Shown one piece after another: positions 18,043 to 25,924 of a stretch of 64,000 nucleotides of DNA. Below the pieces are notes generated by a model. The model saw nothing but the letters and a program-made list of their open reading frames with translations. It did no database searches and was not told the origin of the DNA. The position numbers and the translations under genes are program-made. Source of the stretch: Prevotella sp. (GTDB taxonomy: Bacteria > Bacteroidota > Bacteroidia > Bacteroidales > Bacteroidaceae); assembly GCA_017459445.1 (NCBI GenBank), contig JAFUDJ010000009.1, positions 36,058 through 100,057 on the forward strand. Direction: 5' to 3'. Each line of letters begins with the position of its first letter. Position 1 is the first letter of the stretch.

Positions 18043-18522
18043 ATGACACACTTTAAAACATGCTTGCTCTTCGGAGCACTTCTGTGTACCGCTGGCCTGC
18101 GAGCACAGACGTCAGACGACTGCGTGGTGGTAGAAACGGCTGGCGGAGAGCGGATGGAATATGTGCTCAGCGAATTTCCACGCATCACACAGGTGAGGAA
18201 TCATGTTACCATGCTTACCCTCAACACAAAGGTAGAGCTTGAGGCTTCTCAGATAACGAAGATATATATCAAGGAGAATGAGCCCTCGGCTGTTGACGAA
18301 ATCATTGCACGTGACAATAATATCCGGATTTCGGATGGTTATATCATACTCTCTGGCTACACACCCGGTGAGCGTATAACGCTCTATCGGTCTGACGGTA
18401 CACTGCTGTGGCAGCAGTCTGTTGCACAGGACGGTAGGATGCTGGTGCCATTAGGGCAGCAGTCAACTGGCGTTTATATTGTAAAGACAAATGGACAATC
18501 AGTAAAAATCATCAAGAAGTGA
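18043..18522 (+). CDS. Exported protein with C-terminal sorting-like domain (159 aa)
   Basis: I chose ATG 18043 because it begins a clear signal peptide ending LRAQ; the frame is open upstream but runs through the structured leader. The mature N-terminus (VVVETAGGERMEYVLSEF) resembles the N-termini of the next two gene products. The C-terminal 70 residues (ISDGYIILSGYTPGERITLY ... GVYIVKTNGQSVKIIKK) look like a type A secretion-system C-terminal sorting domain. It is expected at the cell surface or outside. Its stop codon overlaps the GTG start of the next gene, which implies translational coupling. Confidence 0.75.
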   Translation: MTHFKTCLLFGALLCTAGLRAQTSDDCVVVETAGGERMEYVLSEFPRITQVRNHVTMLTLNTKVELEASQITKIYIKENEPSAVDEIIARDNNIRISDGYIILSGYTPGERITLYRSDGTLLWQQSVAQDGRMLVPLGQQSTGVYIVKTNGQSVKIIKK

Positions 18523-19793
18523 AAACAAACGCTATACTCTTATTGGCACTGCTGCTTTCCCTGACAGCAGGAGCACAAACCGTAAACGTCTATCTTAAAA
18601 GCGGTGAGATTGTTAAATACTCGCAGGAAGAGTTAGACTACATGGACTATACCGAGGAAGAGCTTCCCCCGCTGGCAACCTCGTTTGTAGAAGAACTCTC
18701 TGACGACTATTCCATCTTCAAGTCGATGATTCAGTCATACGAAGAATTAAGTTCTGAAGCTTTTGACGGCACCATATTGCTTTTCTCCGACGAAGTCATC
18801 AACAAAGCCCTGGAGAATGCACACGCCCGCCTGAACGTCTGGAACCATGAGACATTCAACATGGGTCACATGGTACAAGAGAACGGGGCCTATCAGCCCG
18901 TATTTGGCTGCCCCGACGCCGCCATCTTGAACTGGATAGCTGACGTGGCATTGTTTGGAAAGCGCTATACAGCAGAACAGATACTGACCGAAGAAGCCAA
19001 CGACCTGACCAGCATCCGCAGCCGACAATGGCGCACCAATGTCCAAAAGGTCGATGCCGCCAACCCGGTCAACCTGCTAAACGCCGTGGCCTACAACGTC
19101 ACCGAATTACGCATACCTAACAATGTGTTGATTTACCGTCTGAAGGATATGTTCAGCCTCTATGAGAATTGTACTGACGAACAGAGGTCCGCCTACTTCA
19201 ATGCATCGAACCTGAGTTTCAATAGCGTGACAACAGAAGTCAGTGCCTGGACACCCTTGGAGGGCGTTTGGCCGTTGCACGAGAACCGGGTGCTGCGTTA
19301 TAACAAGCCTTCTGGTCTGAGCGATGCTGATGGTTTCACCCTTGACTTCACACCTATCACGCACAATGCCACGGGCCAAGTGTCTCCCTACCCCATTCCG
19401 CCGGGCAGCTACCGTCTGGCCATGGGCTTTCAACAAAATACTGGCCTAACCATCACCGTCACCGTTTATGCCAACGGGCAGGAGATTGCCAAGTCGGACA
19501 ATATCGAACTGGGGTCCTCAACAGTCTATCACTACGACCGTGGCACCGCGCTTTCGCCACGTTATCCAGAATATTATGACCCGGATAATGTGCGGGCGAT
19601 GGGAGGAAGCAACAAAGCCGGCAATTACGATACTGACGGAGGACTGATTATCGACGAAGTGGTAGTTCCCGACCTGAATGGCGACGGTACGCCCGTTCAG
19701 CTTACCATGCGCATAGCATGTACGGATTGGGCTTGGAAGACTAATGTCAAACTGCATCACTGGTGCTTGCGGCCGACGAGCAACAACTACTGA
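18519..19793 (+). CDS. Exported FAS1-like protein (424 aa)
   Basis: Starts at GTG overlapping the preceding stop codon by 4 bp. The signal peptide ends LTAGAQ without a lipobox cysteine. The N-terminal module VNVYLKSGEIVKYSQEELDY matches its two neighbours. Residues about 75-210 (ILLFSDEVINKALENAHARL ... ELRIPNNVLIYRLKDMF) resemble the fasciclin-like domains of proteins encoded near SusC/SusD pairs. The C-terminal part is a beta-rich domain (LTITVTVYANGQEI) that could bind carbohydrate or act in adhesion. Function unassigned. Confidence is high that it is a gene and moderate on the fold. Confidence 0.75.
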   Translation: MKTNAILLLALLLSLTAGAQTVNVYLKSGEIVKYSQEELDYMDYTEEELPPLATSFVEELSDDYSIFKSMIQSYEELSSEAFDGTILLFSDEVINKALENAHARLNVWNHETFNMGHMVQENGAYQPVFGCPDAAILNWIADVALFGKRYTAEQILTEEANDLTSIRSRQWRTNVQKVDAANPVNLLNAVAYNVTELRIPNNVLIYRLKDMFSLYENCTDEQRSAYFNASNLSFNSVTTEVSAWTPLEGVWPLHENRVLRYNKPSGLSDADGFTLDFTPITHNATGQVSPYPIPPGSYRLAMGFQQNTGLTITVTVYANGQEIAKSDNIELGSSTVYHYDRGTALSPRYPEYYDPDNVRAMGGSNKAGNYDTDGGLIIDEVVVPDLNGDGTPVQLTMRIACTDWAWKTNVKLHHWCLRPTSNNY

Positions 19794-19836
19794 TATGGAA
19801 ATGGATTGTTTAAAACTATTACGAGCAAACTGAAAC

Positions 19837-21609
19837 ATGAAGAAACAAATATCATCAGTCCTCATGCTGCTGCTCTCGCTGTCGGCAGAGGCACAAATAG
19901 CTAATTTCCACCTAAAGAACGGCGACGTGGTTTCATACACAGCGTCGGAAATAGAATTTATCGATTTCAGAGATAAGACGTCCGGCTCCATTGCCCCTTC
20001 TACTCCTTCATTCGACATACCCGAGATGTATAACAACTTCCTCGGTATCATCACGAAGATGCAGGCCGTGGGCGACAAAGAGATTCTGCTTACTGAGCCC
20101 CGTGGCGAGCTGATAGAACCCGGCAGAGCGGTTAGCGAGTTGCAGGCACTCTATCGCTATGAGTCTGACCTGCAAGACAACCCCTATGCCAACCCGCAGG
20201 GATACTATGAAGTCATCACGGCCTGCAATGCATACCTGCAGTACATGAAGAACATCAGAGCCAACGACGGCACCAATGCCGACGAATGGCGGAAACTGGT
20301 AGCTTCAACTATACGCATCAAGGTCTGGGCCTACAAGACCTTGGCTGAAATCTATGGCCAGGCTGCGTGGAGCGATGACCTGGTGACCGACATCAGCCTG
20401 CAGCATCCTGGCGGCAACGTCAGGCTCCTGTCCTTGGGCGAGCTTGTCGATGCCTGTCTGAATCTGATGGGACAAGGTTTTGAGGGCGCGTCCTCACAGG
20501 GCGAAGTTGTCTGGACTGAACTGCTCGACCCCGGCCAGACGAGTATCGCTGCTTCGCGTTATCGCCAATGGAACACGATGGTTCCCGACTATGCCGGACT
20601 CTATGCCGAGCTGTGTCTGTGGAAGGGAGCCGTATTAGATGCTGCCGGTCAGGCTTCCACGGCCTACTATAAGACGGCTGCCGACGTACTGCTACAGGCC
20701 CTTGGAGCTAAGATTAGCTCAACGTCGGACCCCGGAACAAACGTCTACTGGATGCCTTCTGCGGCAACAGCTGGCCGTTACGCACCTATTTGGAATTACG
20801 CCCAGCCCTATCCTTTCGAGACCGTTTCCGCCATTTTTTATGACACCGAATACCATCAGGCTAACACCCTGCTGAAGCATTTCTCCTACGAACTGCCCAA
20901 TGTGCGCCTGCTGCGTCCGTCGCAGGCTGGCATCGCGCGATTTCTTGACCAGGCGTTCAATCCTGGTGCTACGGCCTATGATACGCGCTACAGATGCTGT
21001 TTCGGCACCTCGGCTGACGCTTCCAGCCTGACTAAGTTCAGGCCTGATAACAGCAACGTTCGCCCTGCCTATCAAGACAATGTCCACATCTATATCTATC
21101 GTGCCACTCAGTATCACATGATGCTCTGCGAGGCCCTCAACCACTTGCAGCGCTTCGCGGCTATGAATGCTGTACTCAACACAGGTGTCAGAACCAGTGA
21201 CTTCCAGGCCGGCACTCCCGAATGGGAGGGGTTTGAAAGCACCGTCAACCCCGCCGTTTGTGACTGGACCAGCAATGCCAACTGGGGAGTGCGACGCTAT
21301 CCTTCCGCTGGTATCCGTGGTTGCTTTAGCTTGAGCGCGCGCCCCGTCAAGACTGACGTTGCAGAGCTGGGCAAGACGGCTACGCTGAAGTTCAACGACC
21401 TGGCCCTACTCGACGAGTCAATGCTTGAGTTCGCCGGTGAGGGCAAAGTCTATCCCATGATGAACCGAATGGCCGTTCGCTATAGCGACCCGTCGATTGT
21501 GGCCGACCGTGTTTGTCAGAAATACACTGACTCCAACCTTGCAGCATCGGTGCGCAACAGCATCATGAACGGAGGCTATTGGGTCCCCTACAGCCTGACC
21601 GCACAATAA
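19837..21609 (+). CDS. SusD/RagB-like exported protein (590 aa)
   Basis: Signal peptide ending LSAEAQ; no lipobox cysteine, unlike ordinary SusD lipoproteins. After the shared N-terminal module (ANFHLKNGDVVSYTASEIEF) comes a helical SusD-like domain with tetratricopeptide-like repeats. Late segments YIYRATQYHMMLCEALNHL and YPMMNRMAVRYSDPSIVADR correspond to conserved SusD regions. SusD proteins bind glycans beside a SusC porin. No SusC lies in the operon; the nearest TonB receptor, at 10.3-13.6 kb, is Oar-like. It follows the FAS1-like gene after 43 bp and is the last gene of the operon. Confidence 0.75.
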   Translation: MKKQISSVLMLLLSLSAEAQIANFHLKNGDVVSYTASEIEFIDFRDKTSGSIAPSTPSFDIPEMYNNFLGIITKMQAVGDKEILLTEPRGELIEPGRAVSELQALYRYESDLQDNPYANPQGYYEVITACNAYLQYMKNIRANDGTNADEWRKLVASTIRIKVWAYKTLAEIYGQAAWSDDLVTDISLQHPGGNVRLLSLGELVDACLNLMGQGFEGASSQGEVVWTELLDPGQTSIAASRYRQWNTMVPDYAGLYAELCLWKGAVLDAAGQASTAYYKTAADVLLQALGAKISSTSDPGTNVYWMPSAATAGRYAPIWNYAQPYPFETVSAIFYDTEYHQANTLLKHFSYELPNVRLLRPSQAGIARFLDQAFNPGATAYDTRYRCCFGTSADASSLTKFRPDNSNVRPAYQDNVHIYIYRATQYHMMLCEALNHLQRFAAMNAVLNTGVRTSDFQAGTPEWEGFESTVNPAVCDWTSNANWGVRRYPSAGIRGCFSLSARPVKTDVAELGKTATLKFNDLALLDESMLEFAGEGKVYPMMNRMAVRYSDPSIVADRVCQKYTDSNLAASVRNSIMNGGYWVPYSLTAQ

Positions 21610-21754
21610 CAGCATAGGACATTTATTCTTTCAACACATCAACGTAGAGGGGCGCTCCATTTCGGAATGCCCCTCTGTCTGTATCAATGCTTGCGCGCCG
21701 TTACTTGACGACGAGCTTGCGGGTCTGGCCCACGACGGGTGCCTTCCACGTCAG

Positions 21755-22080
21755 GTCCGTGGCAGGTTTGTGGCCGGATGCGCAGCGTATTTATGGCAGA
21801 TGCGCAGCGTATTTATGGCAGTTTTGCAGTAGGTTTATGCCAGTTCTGCAGCAGGTTTATGCCAGGCGATTTTATGTTTCTCCGGTAAATGTACTTAATT
21901 TCTCCGGTAAACGCATGTTGTTTCTCCGGTAAACTAAGTATGTTTAGCGGAGAAATGAAAGTAGTTTAGCGGAGAAACTTACCACGTTTACCGGAGAAAG
22001 TGAATTTGAAGTGACATAACAGTGCTACGGATATGGCTGAAGACATGCTGCGAAATGGCTGGAAAGCCGTTGCAGAATGG
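21755..22080. repeat. Composite 22-bp-phased repeat array A
   Basis: Five units with period 22 (starts 21755, 21777, 21799, 21821, 21843) share GTnTTTATGSCA-like ends; two are identical. A central block of six units of 22 bp follows (21877-22008): three carry TTTCTCCGGTAAA and three the inverted form TTTASCGGAGAAA. Next come CTTC-like spacer sequence and three more 22-bp units (22015-22080) ending in ATGG. Array B at 41563-41996 has the same block order in the opposite orientation. No coding potential is apparent. Between the SusD-like stop codon and 21755 I see nothing notable. Confidence 0.85.
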
Positions 22081-22131
22081 CAGAAAAGGAGGGAAAGAAA
22101 AAGGCTGATGCCCGGAAAAGGTCGAATAAAA

Positions 22132-22163
22132 TTTGGCTTTTCACGCGCTTATTCGTACCTTTG
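22132..22163 (+). promoter_or_regulatory. Upstream promoter P1 of the thioredoxin-fold lipoprotein
   Basis: TTTG (22132-22135), 20-nt spacer, TACCTTTG (22156-22163). It is followed 80 bp later by a second promoter with the same local context CTTATTCGTACCTTTG. Confidence 0.65.
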
Positions 22164-22219
22164 ACCTGCGGTCGAAGGTACTCACGCTCGACAAAACAAA
22201 AGGAAAATTGCCTTTTCCC

Positions 22220-22250
22220 TTTGTTTTGTCCTCGCTTATTCGTACCTTTG
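22220..22250 (+). promoter_or_regulatory. Promoter P2 of the thioredoxin-fold lipoprotein
   Basis: TTTG (22220-22223), 19-nt spacer, TACCTTTG (22243-22250), a perfect consensus. A transcript from here would carry the 45-bp repeats in a 5' leader of about 420 nt. Confidence 0.75.
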
Positions 22251-22300
22251 CAGCAAACTTTTCGATTCATCGAAAGCAAACATGAATTATAACAATACAG

Positions 22301-22631
22301 ACCCCACCCCTGCCCCTCCCCTTGAAGGGAGGGGAGCGGCTGCCGCCAGAGAGTAAACCGCAGGGCACTCCCCTCCCTTCAAGGGGGCTATGAGGCAGCA
22401 TAAGCGCAGCAACTCCCCTCCCTTCAAGGGGGCTATGGGGCAGCATAAGCGCAGCCACTCCCCTCCCTTTAAGGGGGCTATGAGGCAGCATAAGCGCAGC
22501 AACTCCCCTCCCTTTAAGGGGGCTATGAGGCAGCATAAGCGCAGCCACTCCCCTCCCTTCAAGGGGGCTATGAGGCAGCATAAGCGCAGCCACTCCCCTC
22601 CCTTCAAGGGGAGGGGTAGGGGTGGGGTCTG
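22301..22631. repeat. 45-bp tandem repeat flanked by GC-rich inverted repeats
   Basis: Five exact-length 45-bp units start at 22367, 22412, 22457, 22502 and 22547, with only a few base differences; a partial sixth starts at 22592. Each begins ACTCCCCTCCCTT and ends in GCAGCATAAGCGCAGC. The block is bracketed by ACCCCACCCCTGCCCCTCCC (22301) and its reverse-complement form ending near 22631. The period is a multiple of three, so reading frames stay open on both strands, but the predicted peptides are mere repeats and I do not regard them as genes. Confidence 0.85.
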
Positions 22632-22676
22632 TAACTTAGCTATACAGAAAACATCATCAAATAAAAGCAAAGAGGT

Positions 22677-23825
22677 ATGAAGAAATATGCAGTAATAGCC
22701 GCCGTAGCCCTGATGGGGCTGGCATCGTGCAGTGAAGGGAAGTTCCACGTAGAGGGCAACATCACGGGAGCCAAGGACTCCGTGCTGTATTTCGAGCAGG
22801 TGGGCATCAGCGACATCAGCGTGGTGGACTCCGTAAGACTGGATGGCGACGGCGACTTTGCCTTCAGCGGCGAGCGGCAGGAGGCCCCCGAGTTCTACCG
22901 CCTGCGCATCAGCGACCAGATAATCAACGTCAGCATCGACTCCACGGAGACCGTCACCGTGAAGGCACAGTATCCGCAGATGGCCACGCAATATGAGGTG
23001 AGCGGGTCGGAGAACTGTCAGAAAATCAAGGAACTGGCCCTGCGCCAGATTGACTTGCAGCAGCGGGCCATCGCCATCAGCCGCAACGACGCGCTGAGCG
23101 TGGAGGCGTCGAACGACAGCATCCTCGCCATCGTGCGCCAGTACAAGGACGAGGTGAAGCGCCAGTACATATTCCCGGCTCCCGACAAGGCGTATGCCTA
23201 CTTTGCACTGTTCCAGGCCCTGGGCGACATGCTGCTCTTCAACCCGCGCACCAACAGGGACGACATCAAGGTGTTCGCCGCCGTGGCTACGAGCTGGGAC
23301 ACGTACTACCCGCAGGCTGAGCGCGGACAGAACCTGCACAACATCGCCATCGAAGGCATGAAAAACGTGCGCATGCAGGACGCTTCCGGAGCACAGACCA
23401 TCGACGCCAGCAAAATCAGGACGACGGGCATCATTGACATAGAACTGACCGACAACCACGGGAAGACGCGACGGCTGACGGACCTGGAGGGCAAGGTGGT
23501 GCTGCTCGACTTCCACGTCTTTGCCACCGAGGAGTCGCCGGCCCGCATCCTGCTGCTCCGCGAGCTGTACAACAAATATCACGCACAGGGACTGGAAATA
23601 TACCAAGTCAGCCTCGACCCCGACGAGCACTTCTGGAAGCAGCAGACGGCAAGCCTGCCGTGGATAAGCGTTCGCGAGGAGCAAGGGCTGGCATCGCCGA
23701 CACTGGCCATCTACAATGTGCAGGCTGTTCCGGAGTATTTCCTTATCGACCGCAACAGCAACATCGTAGGGCGCTCGCAATCATTCAAGGACGTAGAGCA
23801 GTCAATCAGCCAGCTCTGCCGTTAG
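22677..23825 (+). CDS. DUF4369/AhpC-TSA lipoprotein lacking the CxxC motif
   Basis: A 382-residue lipoprotein (lipobox LASC, Cys 19) with an N-terminal DUF4369-like beta domain (about 25-130), a helical linker and a C-terminal thioredoxin-fold domain (about 245-380: GKVVLLDFHVFATEESPARI). Relatives normally have W-C-x-x-C at this position and reduce or resolve disulfides in the envelope. Here the site reads VFATEESP, with no cysteines, so thiol redox activity is unlikely. cis-Pro is probably retained (AVPEYFLID). It may be a binding or regulatory paralogue. Stop codons of this gene and the convergent esterase overlap. Confidence 0.85.
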   Translation: MKKYAVIAAVALMGLASCSEGKFHVEGNITGAKDSVLYFEQVGISDISVVDSVRLDGDGDFAFSGERQEAPEFYRLRISDQIINVSIDSTETVTVKAQYPQMATQYEVSGSENCQKIKELALRQIDLQQRAIAISRNDALSVEASNDSILAIVRQYKDEVKRQYIFPAPDKAYAYFALFQALGDMLLFNPRTNRDDIKVFAAVATSWDTYYPQAERGQNLHNIAIEGMKNVRMQDASGAQTIDASKIRTTGIIDIELTDNHGKTRRLTDLEGKVVLLDFHVFATEESPARILLLRELYNKYHAQGLEIYQVSLDPDEHFWKQQTASLPWISVREEQGLASPTLAIYNVQAVPEYFLIDRNSNIVGRSQSFKDVEQSISQLCR

Positions 23826-24637
23826 AAGCTGCGCAGCCATGCCTTCAGGTCGAGCATCATCTCGAAATGATAGGCGAACGACTGGCGGATGCCAAAGCCA
23901 TGGCCGCCTGAAGGATAGACATGCAGGGAGGCAGGGACGCCGTTGGCATAGAGCTCTTCATAGTAGTTGATGCTGTTCAGGGGCGGCACGGCACGGTCGT
24001 CATGCGCCAGGGCAATGAAGGCACGCGGCGTCTGCCGGGTGACGTGCTGCTCGTTGCAGTACTCATTGACCAGCTTGCGCTTCGGGCTCTTGCCTAACAG
24101 GTTGTCAAGGGAGCCTTGGTGCGTAGTGCCCTGCTCCATGGAAATAACCGGGTAGAAGAGTATCTGGAAGTTCGGCGCGGCATCGCCCGTAGAGTGGGTG
24201 GCCACGGTGGAAGCCAGATGGCCGCCGGCCGAGAAGCCCATGATGCCGACATCGGTGGGGCTGACATGCCACTCGTCGGCATGGCGGCGCACCAGGCGGA
24301 TGGCCTCGTCGGCATCCTCCTGCGGCACGGTGTAATGGCCGTGCGGCATGCGATACTTCACCACGATGAGCGCAATGCCCTGCCCAGTGAAGAAGGGGGC
24401 CCAGTCGTGGCCTTCTTTATCTATGGCCAGATGCGAGTAACCGCCGCCCGGACAGCACACCACGGCGCGCCCCGTCGCCTTCTTGGCATCGGGCAGGTAG
24501 ACCCACACCTTGGCCATATCCTGCGGGTCGCCATTACTGGTCATAGGGCCCTGAGGCCACAGGTTCAACTCTATCGGCTTCTGTGCCGAAGCCAACATAG
24601 GGAACAACAACATGACAAAAAACAGAATTTTCTTCAT
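23822..24637 (-). CDS. Exported alpha/beta hydrolase (acetyl-xylan-esterase-like)
   Basis: A 271-residue exported esterase-like enzyme with signal peptide ending LASAQ. Oxyanion segment CCPGGGYSHL (about 60-69), nucleophile motif GFSAGGH (about 136-142), acid in HDDRAVP and histidine in SGGHGFG form a complete Ser-Asp-His triad. Related enzymes remove acetyl groups from plant polysaccharides or cleave small esters; the substrate cannot be fixed here. I chose ATG 24637 at the start of the signal peptide; the frame stays open upstream through the antisense of the NUDIX gene. Divergent from NUDIX, with interlocking promoters. Confidence 0.88.
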   Translation of the reverse strand: MKKILFFVMLLFPMLASAQKPIELNLWPQGPMTSNGDPQDMAKVWVYLPDAKKATGRAVVCCPGGGYSHLAIDKEGHDWAPFFTGQGIALIVVKYRMPHGHYTVPQEDADEAIRLVRRHADEWHVSPTDVGIMGFSAGGHLASTVATHSTGDAAPNFQILFYPVISMEQGTTHQGSLDNLLGKSPKRKLVNEYCNEQHVTRQTPRAFIALAHDDRAVPPLNSINYYEELYANGVPASLHVYPSGGHGFGIRQSFAYHFEMMLDLKAWLRSF

Positions 24638-24655
24638 CTTTCCTTCGTTTATTGC

Positions 24656-24690
24656 TTGCAAAGATACGCATTTTTTGTATCTTTGCCAAA
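24656..24690. promoter_or_regulatory. Interlocked divergent promoters (esterase and NUDIX)
   Basis: Minus strand: TTTG (24690-24687), 20-nt spacer, TATCTTTG (24666-24659) for the esterase. Plus strand: TTGC (24656-24659), spacer about 18 nt, TATCTTTG (24678-24685) for NUDIX. The two promoters overlap completely, so polymerase binding at one should exclude the other. Confidence 0.65.
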
Positions 24691-24697
24691 AATTATA

Positions 24698-25267
24698 ATG
24701 ACGAACATGGAACACCCGCTTGAAAAATTCAAATTCTGTCCGGCGTGCGGCAGCCAGCTCTTCAGCGTCAACAACTTCAAAAGCAAGCGCTGCGGCAGCT
24801 GCGGATTCACCTACTATGCCAATCCCTGCTCGGCCACGGCGGCCTTTATCGTCCGCCGGACGGTGGGCGGCATCGCAGAGGTGAGCGGCAGCGACGAGCT
24901 GCTGGTGGTGAGGCGCGCCAAGGAGCCTGCCAAGGGAACACTCGACCTGCCCGGCGGCTTCTGCGACATGTACGAGACCGCCGAGGAGGGCATGCGGCGC
25001 GAAATCAAGGAAGAAACGGGGCTGGACGTGGCGGCCATGCACTACCTGTTCTCGTCGCCCAACGTCTACATGTACAGCGGCATGGGCGTGCATACGCTCG
25101 ACATGGACTACCTCGTCAGCGTCAAGGACAGCAGCGCCGACGTCAAAGCCGACGACGATGCCGCCGAAGCGCTGTGGATTCCCATCGGTAAGGTTAATCC
25201 CGCAGACTTCGGACTGACCAGCATCCGCAATGCCGTTATCCGCTTTCTTGCTATGGTGAACGGGTAA
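24698..25267 (+). CDS. NUDIX hydrolase with N-terminal zinc ribbon
   Basis: A 189-residue cytoplasmic enzyme. Residues 14-36 contain CPACG and CGSCG, a four-cysteine zinc ribbon as in NudC-type and related proteins. The Nudix box is GGFCDMYETAEEGMRREIKE followed by ETG (about 89-111), with all glutamates of GxxxxxExxxxxxxREUxEE present. It should hydrolyse a nucleoside diphosphate linked to another moiety; substrate unknown. ATG 24698 sits 12 nt after the -7 box; ATG 24707 is an alternative. Convergent with the CYTH gene, 8 bp apart. Confidence 0.9.
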   Translation: MTNMEHPLEKFKFCPACGSQLFSVNNFKSKRCGSCGFTYYANPCSATAAFIVRRTVGGIAEVSGSDELLVVRRAKEPAKGTLDLPGGFCDMYETAEEGMRREIKEETGLDVAAMHYLFSSPNVYMYSGMGVHTLDMDYLVSVKDSSADVKADDDAAEALWIPIGKVNPADFGLTSIRNAVIRFLAMVNG

Positions 25268-25275
25268 TATGCAGG

Positions 25276-25749
25276 CTACGCCCACTGGCTGTAAGGGCGC
25301 AGGCGCAGCTGGGCGTTGTAGTAGCGGCGGTCGCCCGTGACCTCCGTGCCGATGAACGGCGGCCGGTCGAACGGCTCGTCGGCAGTCGACAACTCCACCT
25401 CGGCCACGACAAGTCCGGCGTTGTCGCCGTGGAACTCATCGACTTCAAACGTATGGCAACCGCTTTTCACCAGCCAGCGGGTCTTGTCGATAAGCCCCGG
25501 TTCGCAAAGCGTCAGCAACTGACGGGCATCGGCAAGGGGAATGGGCTGCTCAAACTCATAGCGCGACAGACCGCCGTCAAGGGACGGGCCTTTAATAGTA
25601 ATGTACGCGCGTTCCTCTTTTATACGTATGCGCACGCTACGGCCACCGTTGCTGCAGATGTATCCCTGCGTGATGCGATGGTGCGCGAACGACAGCTGCT
25701 TGTAACTGTCGTCGCGCACCAGGAATTTACGCTCTATCTCCAACGCCAT
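25276..25749 (-). CDS. CYTH-domain protein (triphosphate tunnel metalloenzyme)
   Basis: A 157-residue cytoplasmic protein starting MALEIERKFLV, the ExExK signature of CYTH enzymes. Later conserved charged strands (VRIRIKEERAYITIKG, RYEFEQPI, FEVDEFHGDNAGLVVAEVEL) line the tunnel. Bacterial members hydrolyse inorganic triphosphate or similar compounds. It is the last gene of an apparent minus-strand operon fadD-like, prfB, 48-aa protein, CYTH. It begins 1 bp after the stop of the 48-residue membrane protein. Confidence 0.9.
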   Translation of the reverse strand: MALEIERKFLVRDDSYKQLSFAHHRITQGYICSNGGRSVRIRIKEERAYITIKGPSLDGGLSRYEFEQPIPLADARQLLTLCEPGLIDKTRWLVKSGCHTFEVDEFHGDNAGLVVAEVELSTADEPFDRPPFIGTEVTGDRRYYNAQLRLRPYSQWA

Positions 25750-25750
25750 G

Positions 25751-25897
25751 TCACGCTATCATCATGAACGTCCAAATGAGATAGATAACGGCAAGGACTA
25801 TCAACACGCCGAAAATCCAGCCCATTACTCTTCTGCCTTGCTCTTCTTGCTTCTTCGCATAAGCTTCGCGCTTTGCATTTACTTTCTTGTTAGCCAT
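25751..25897 (-). CDS. Small single-pass membrane protein (48 aa)
   Basis: Encodes MANKKVNAKREAYAKK, then GWIFGVLIVLAVIYLIWTF and a short tail. The N-terminus is lysine-rich and cytoplasmic; the hydrophobic segment of about 19 residues (27-46) would span the inner membrane. The tight fit between prfB (27 bp) and CYTH (1 bp), and the clean lysine-rich/transmembrane design, support a real gene. Function unknown. Confidence 0.75.
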   Translation of the reverse strand: MANKKVNAKREAYAKKQEEQGRRVMGWIFGVLIVLAVIYLIWTFMMIA

Positions 25898-25924
25898 AAT
25901 ATTTGATGTTTAATGTTGAATTGT

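Noticed and set aside
22287-23780. Minus-strand 497-residue frame with LKGGEWLRLCCLIAP repeats
   Set aside because: It is the 45-bp repeat read in reverse plus the antisense of the thioredoxin-fold gene. No start signal or family match.
23822-25285. 487-residue fusion of esterase with an upstream domain
   Set aside because: The upstream part is antisense to the NUDIX gene; the signal peptide at 24637 and the promoter between them mark the real start.
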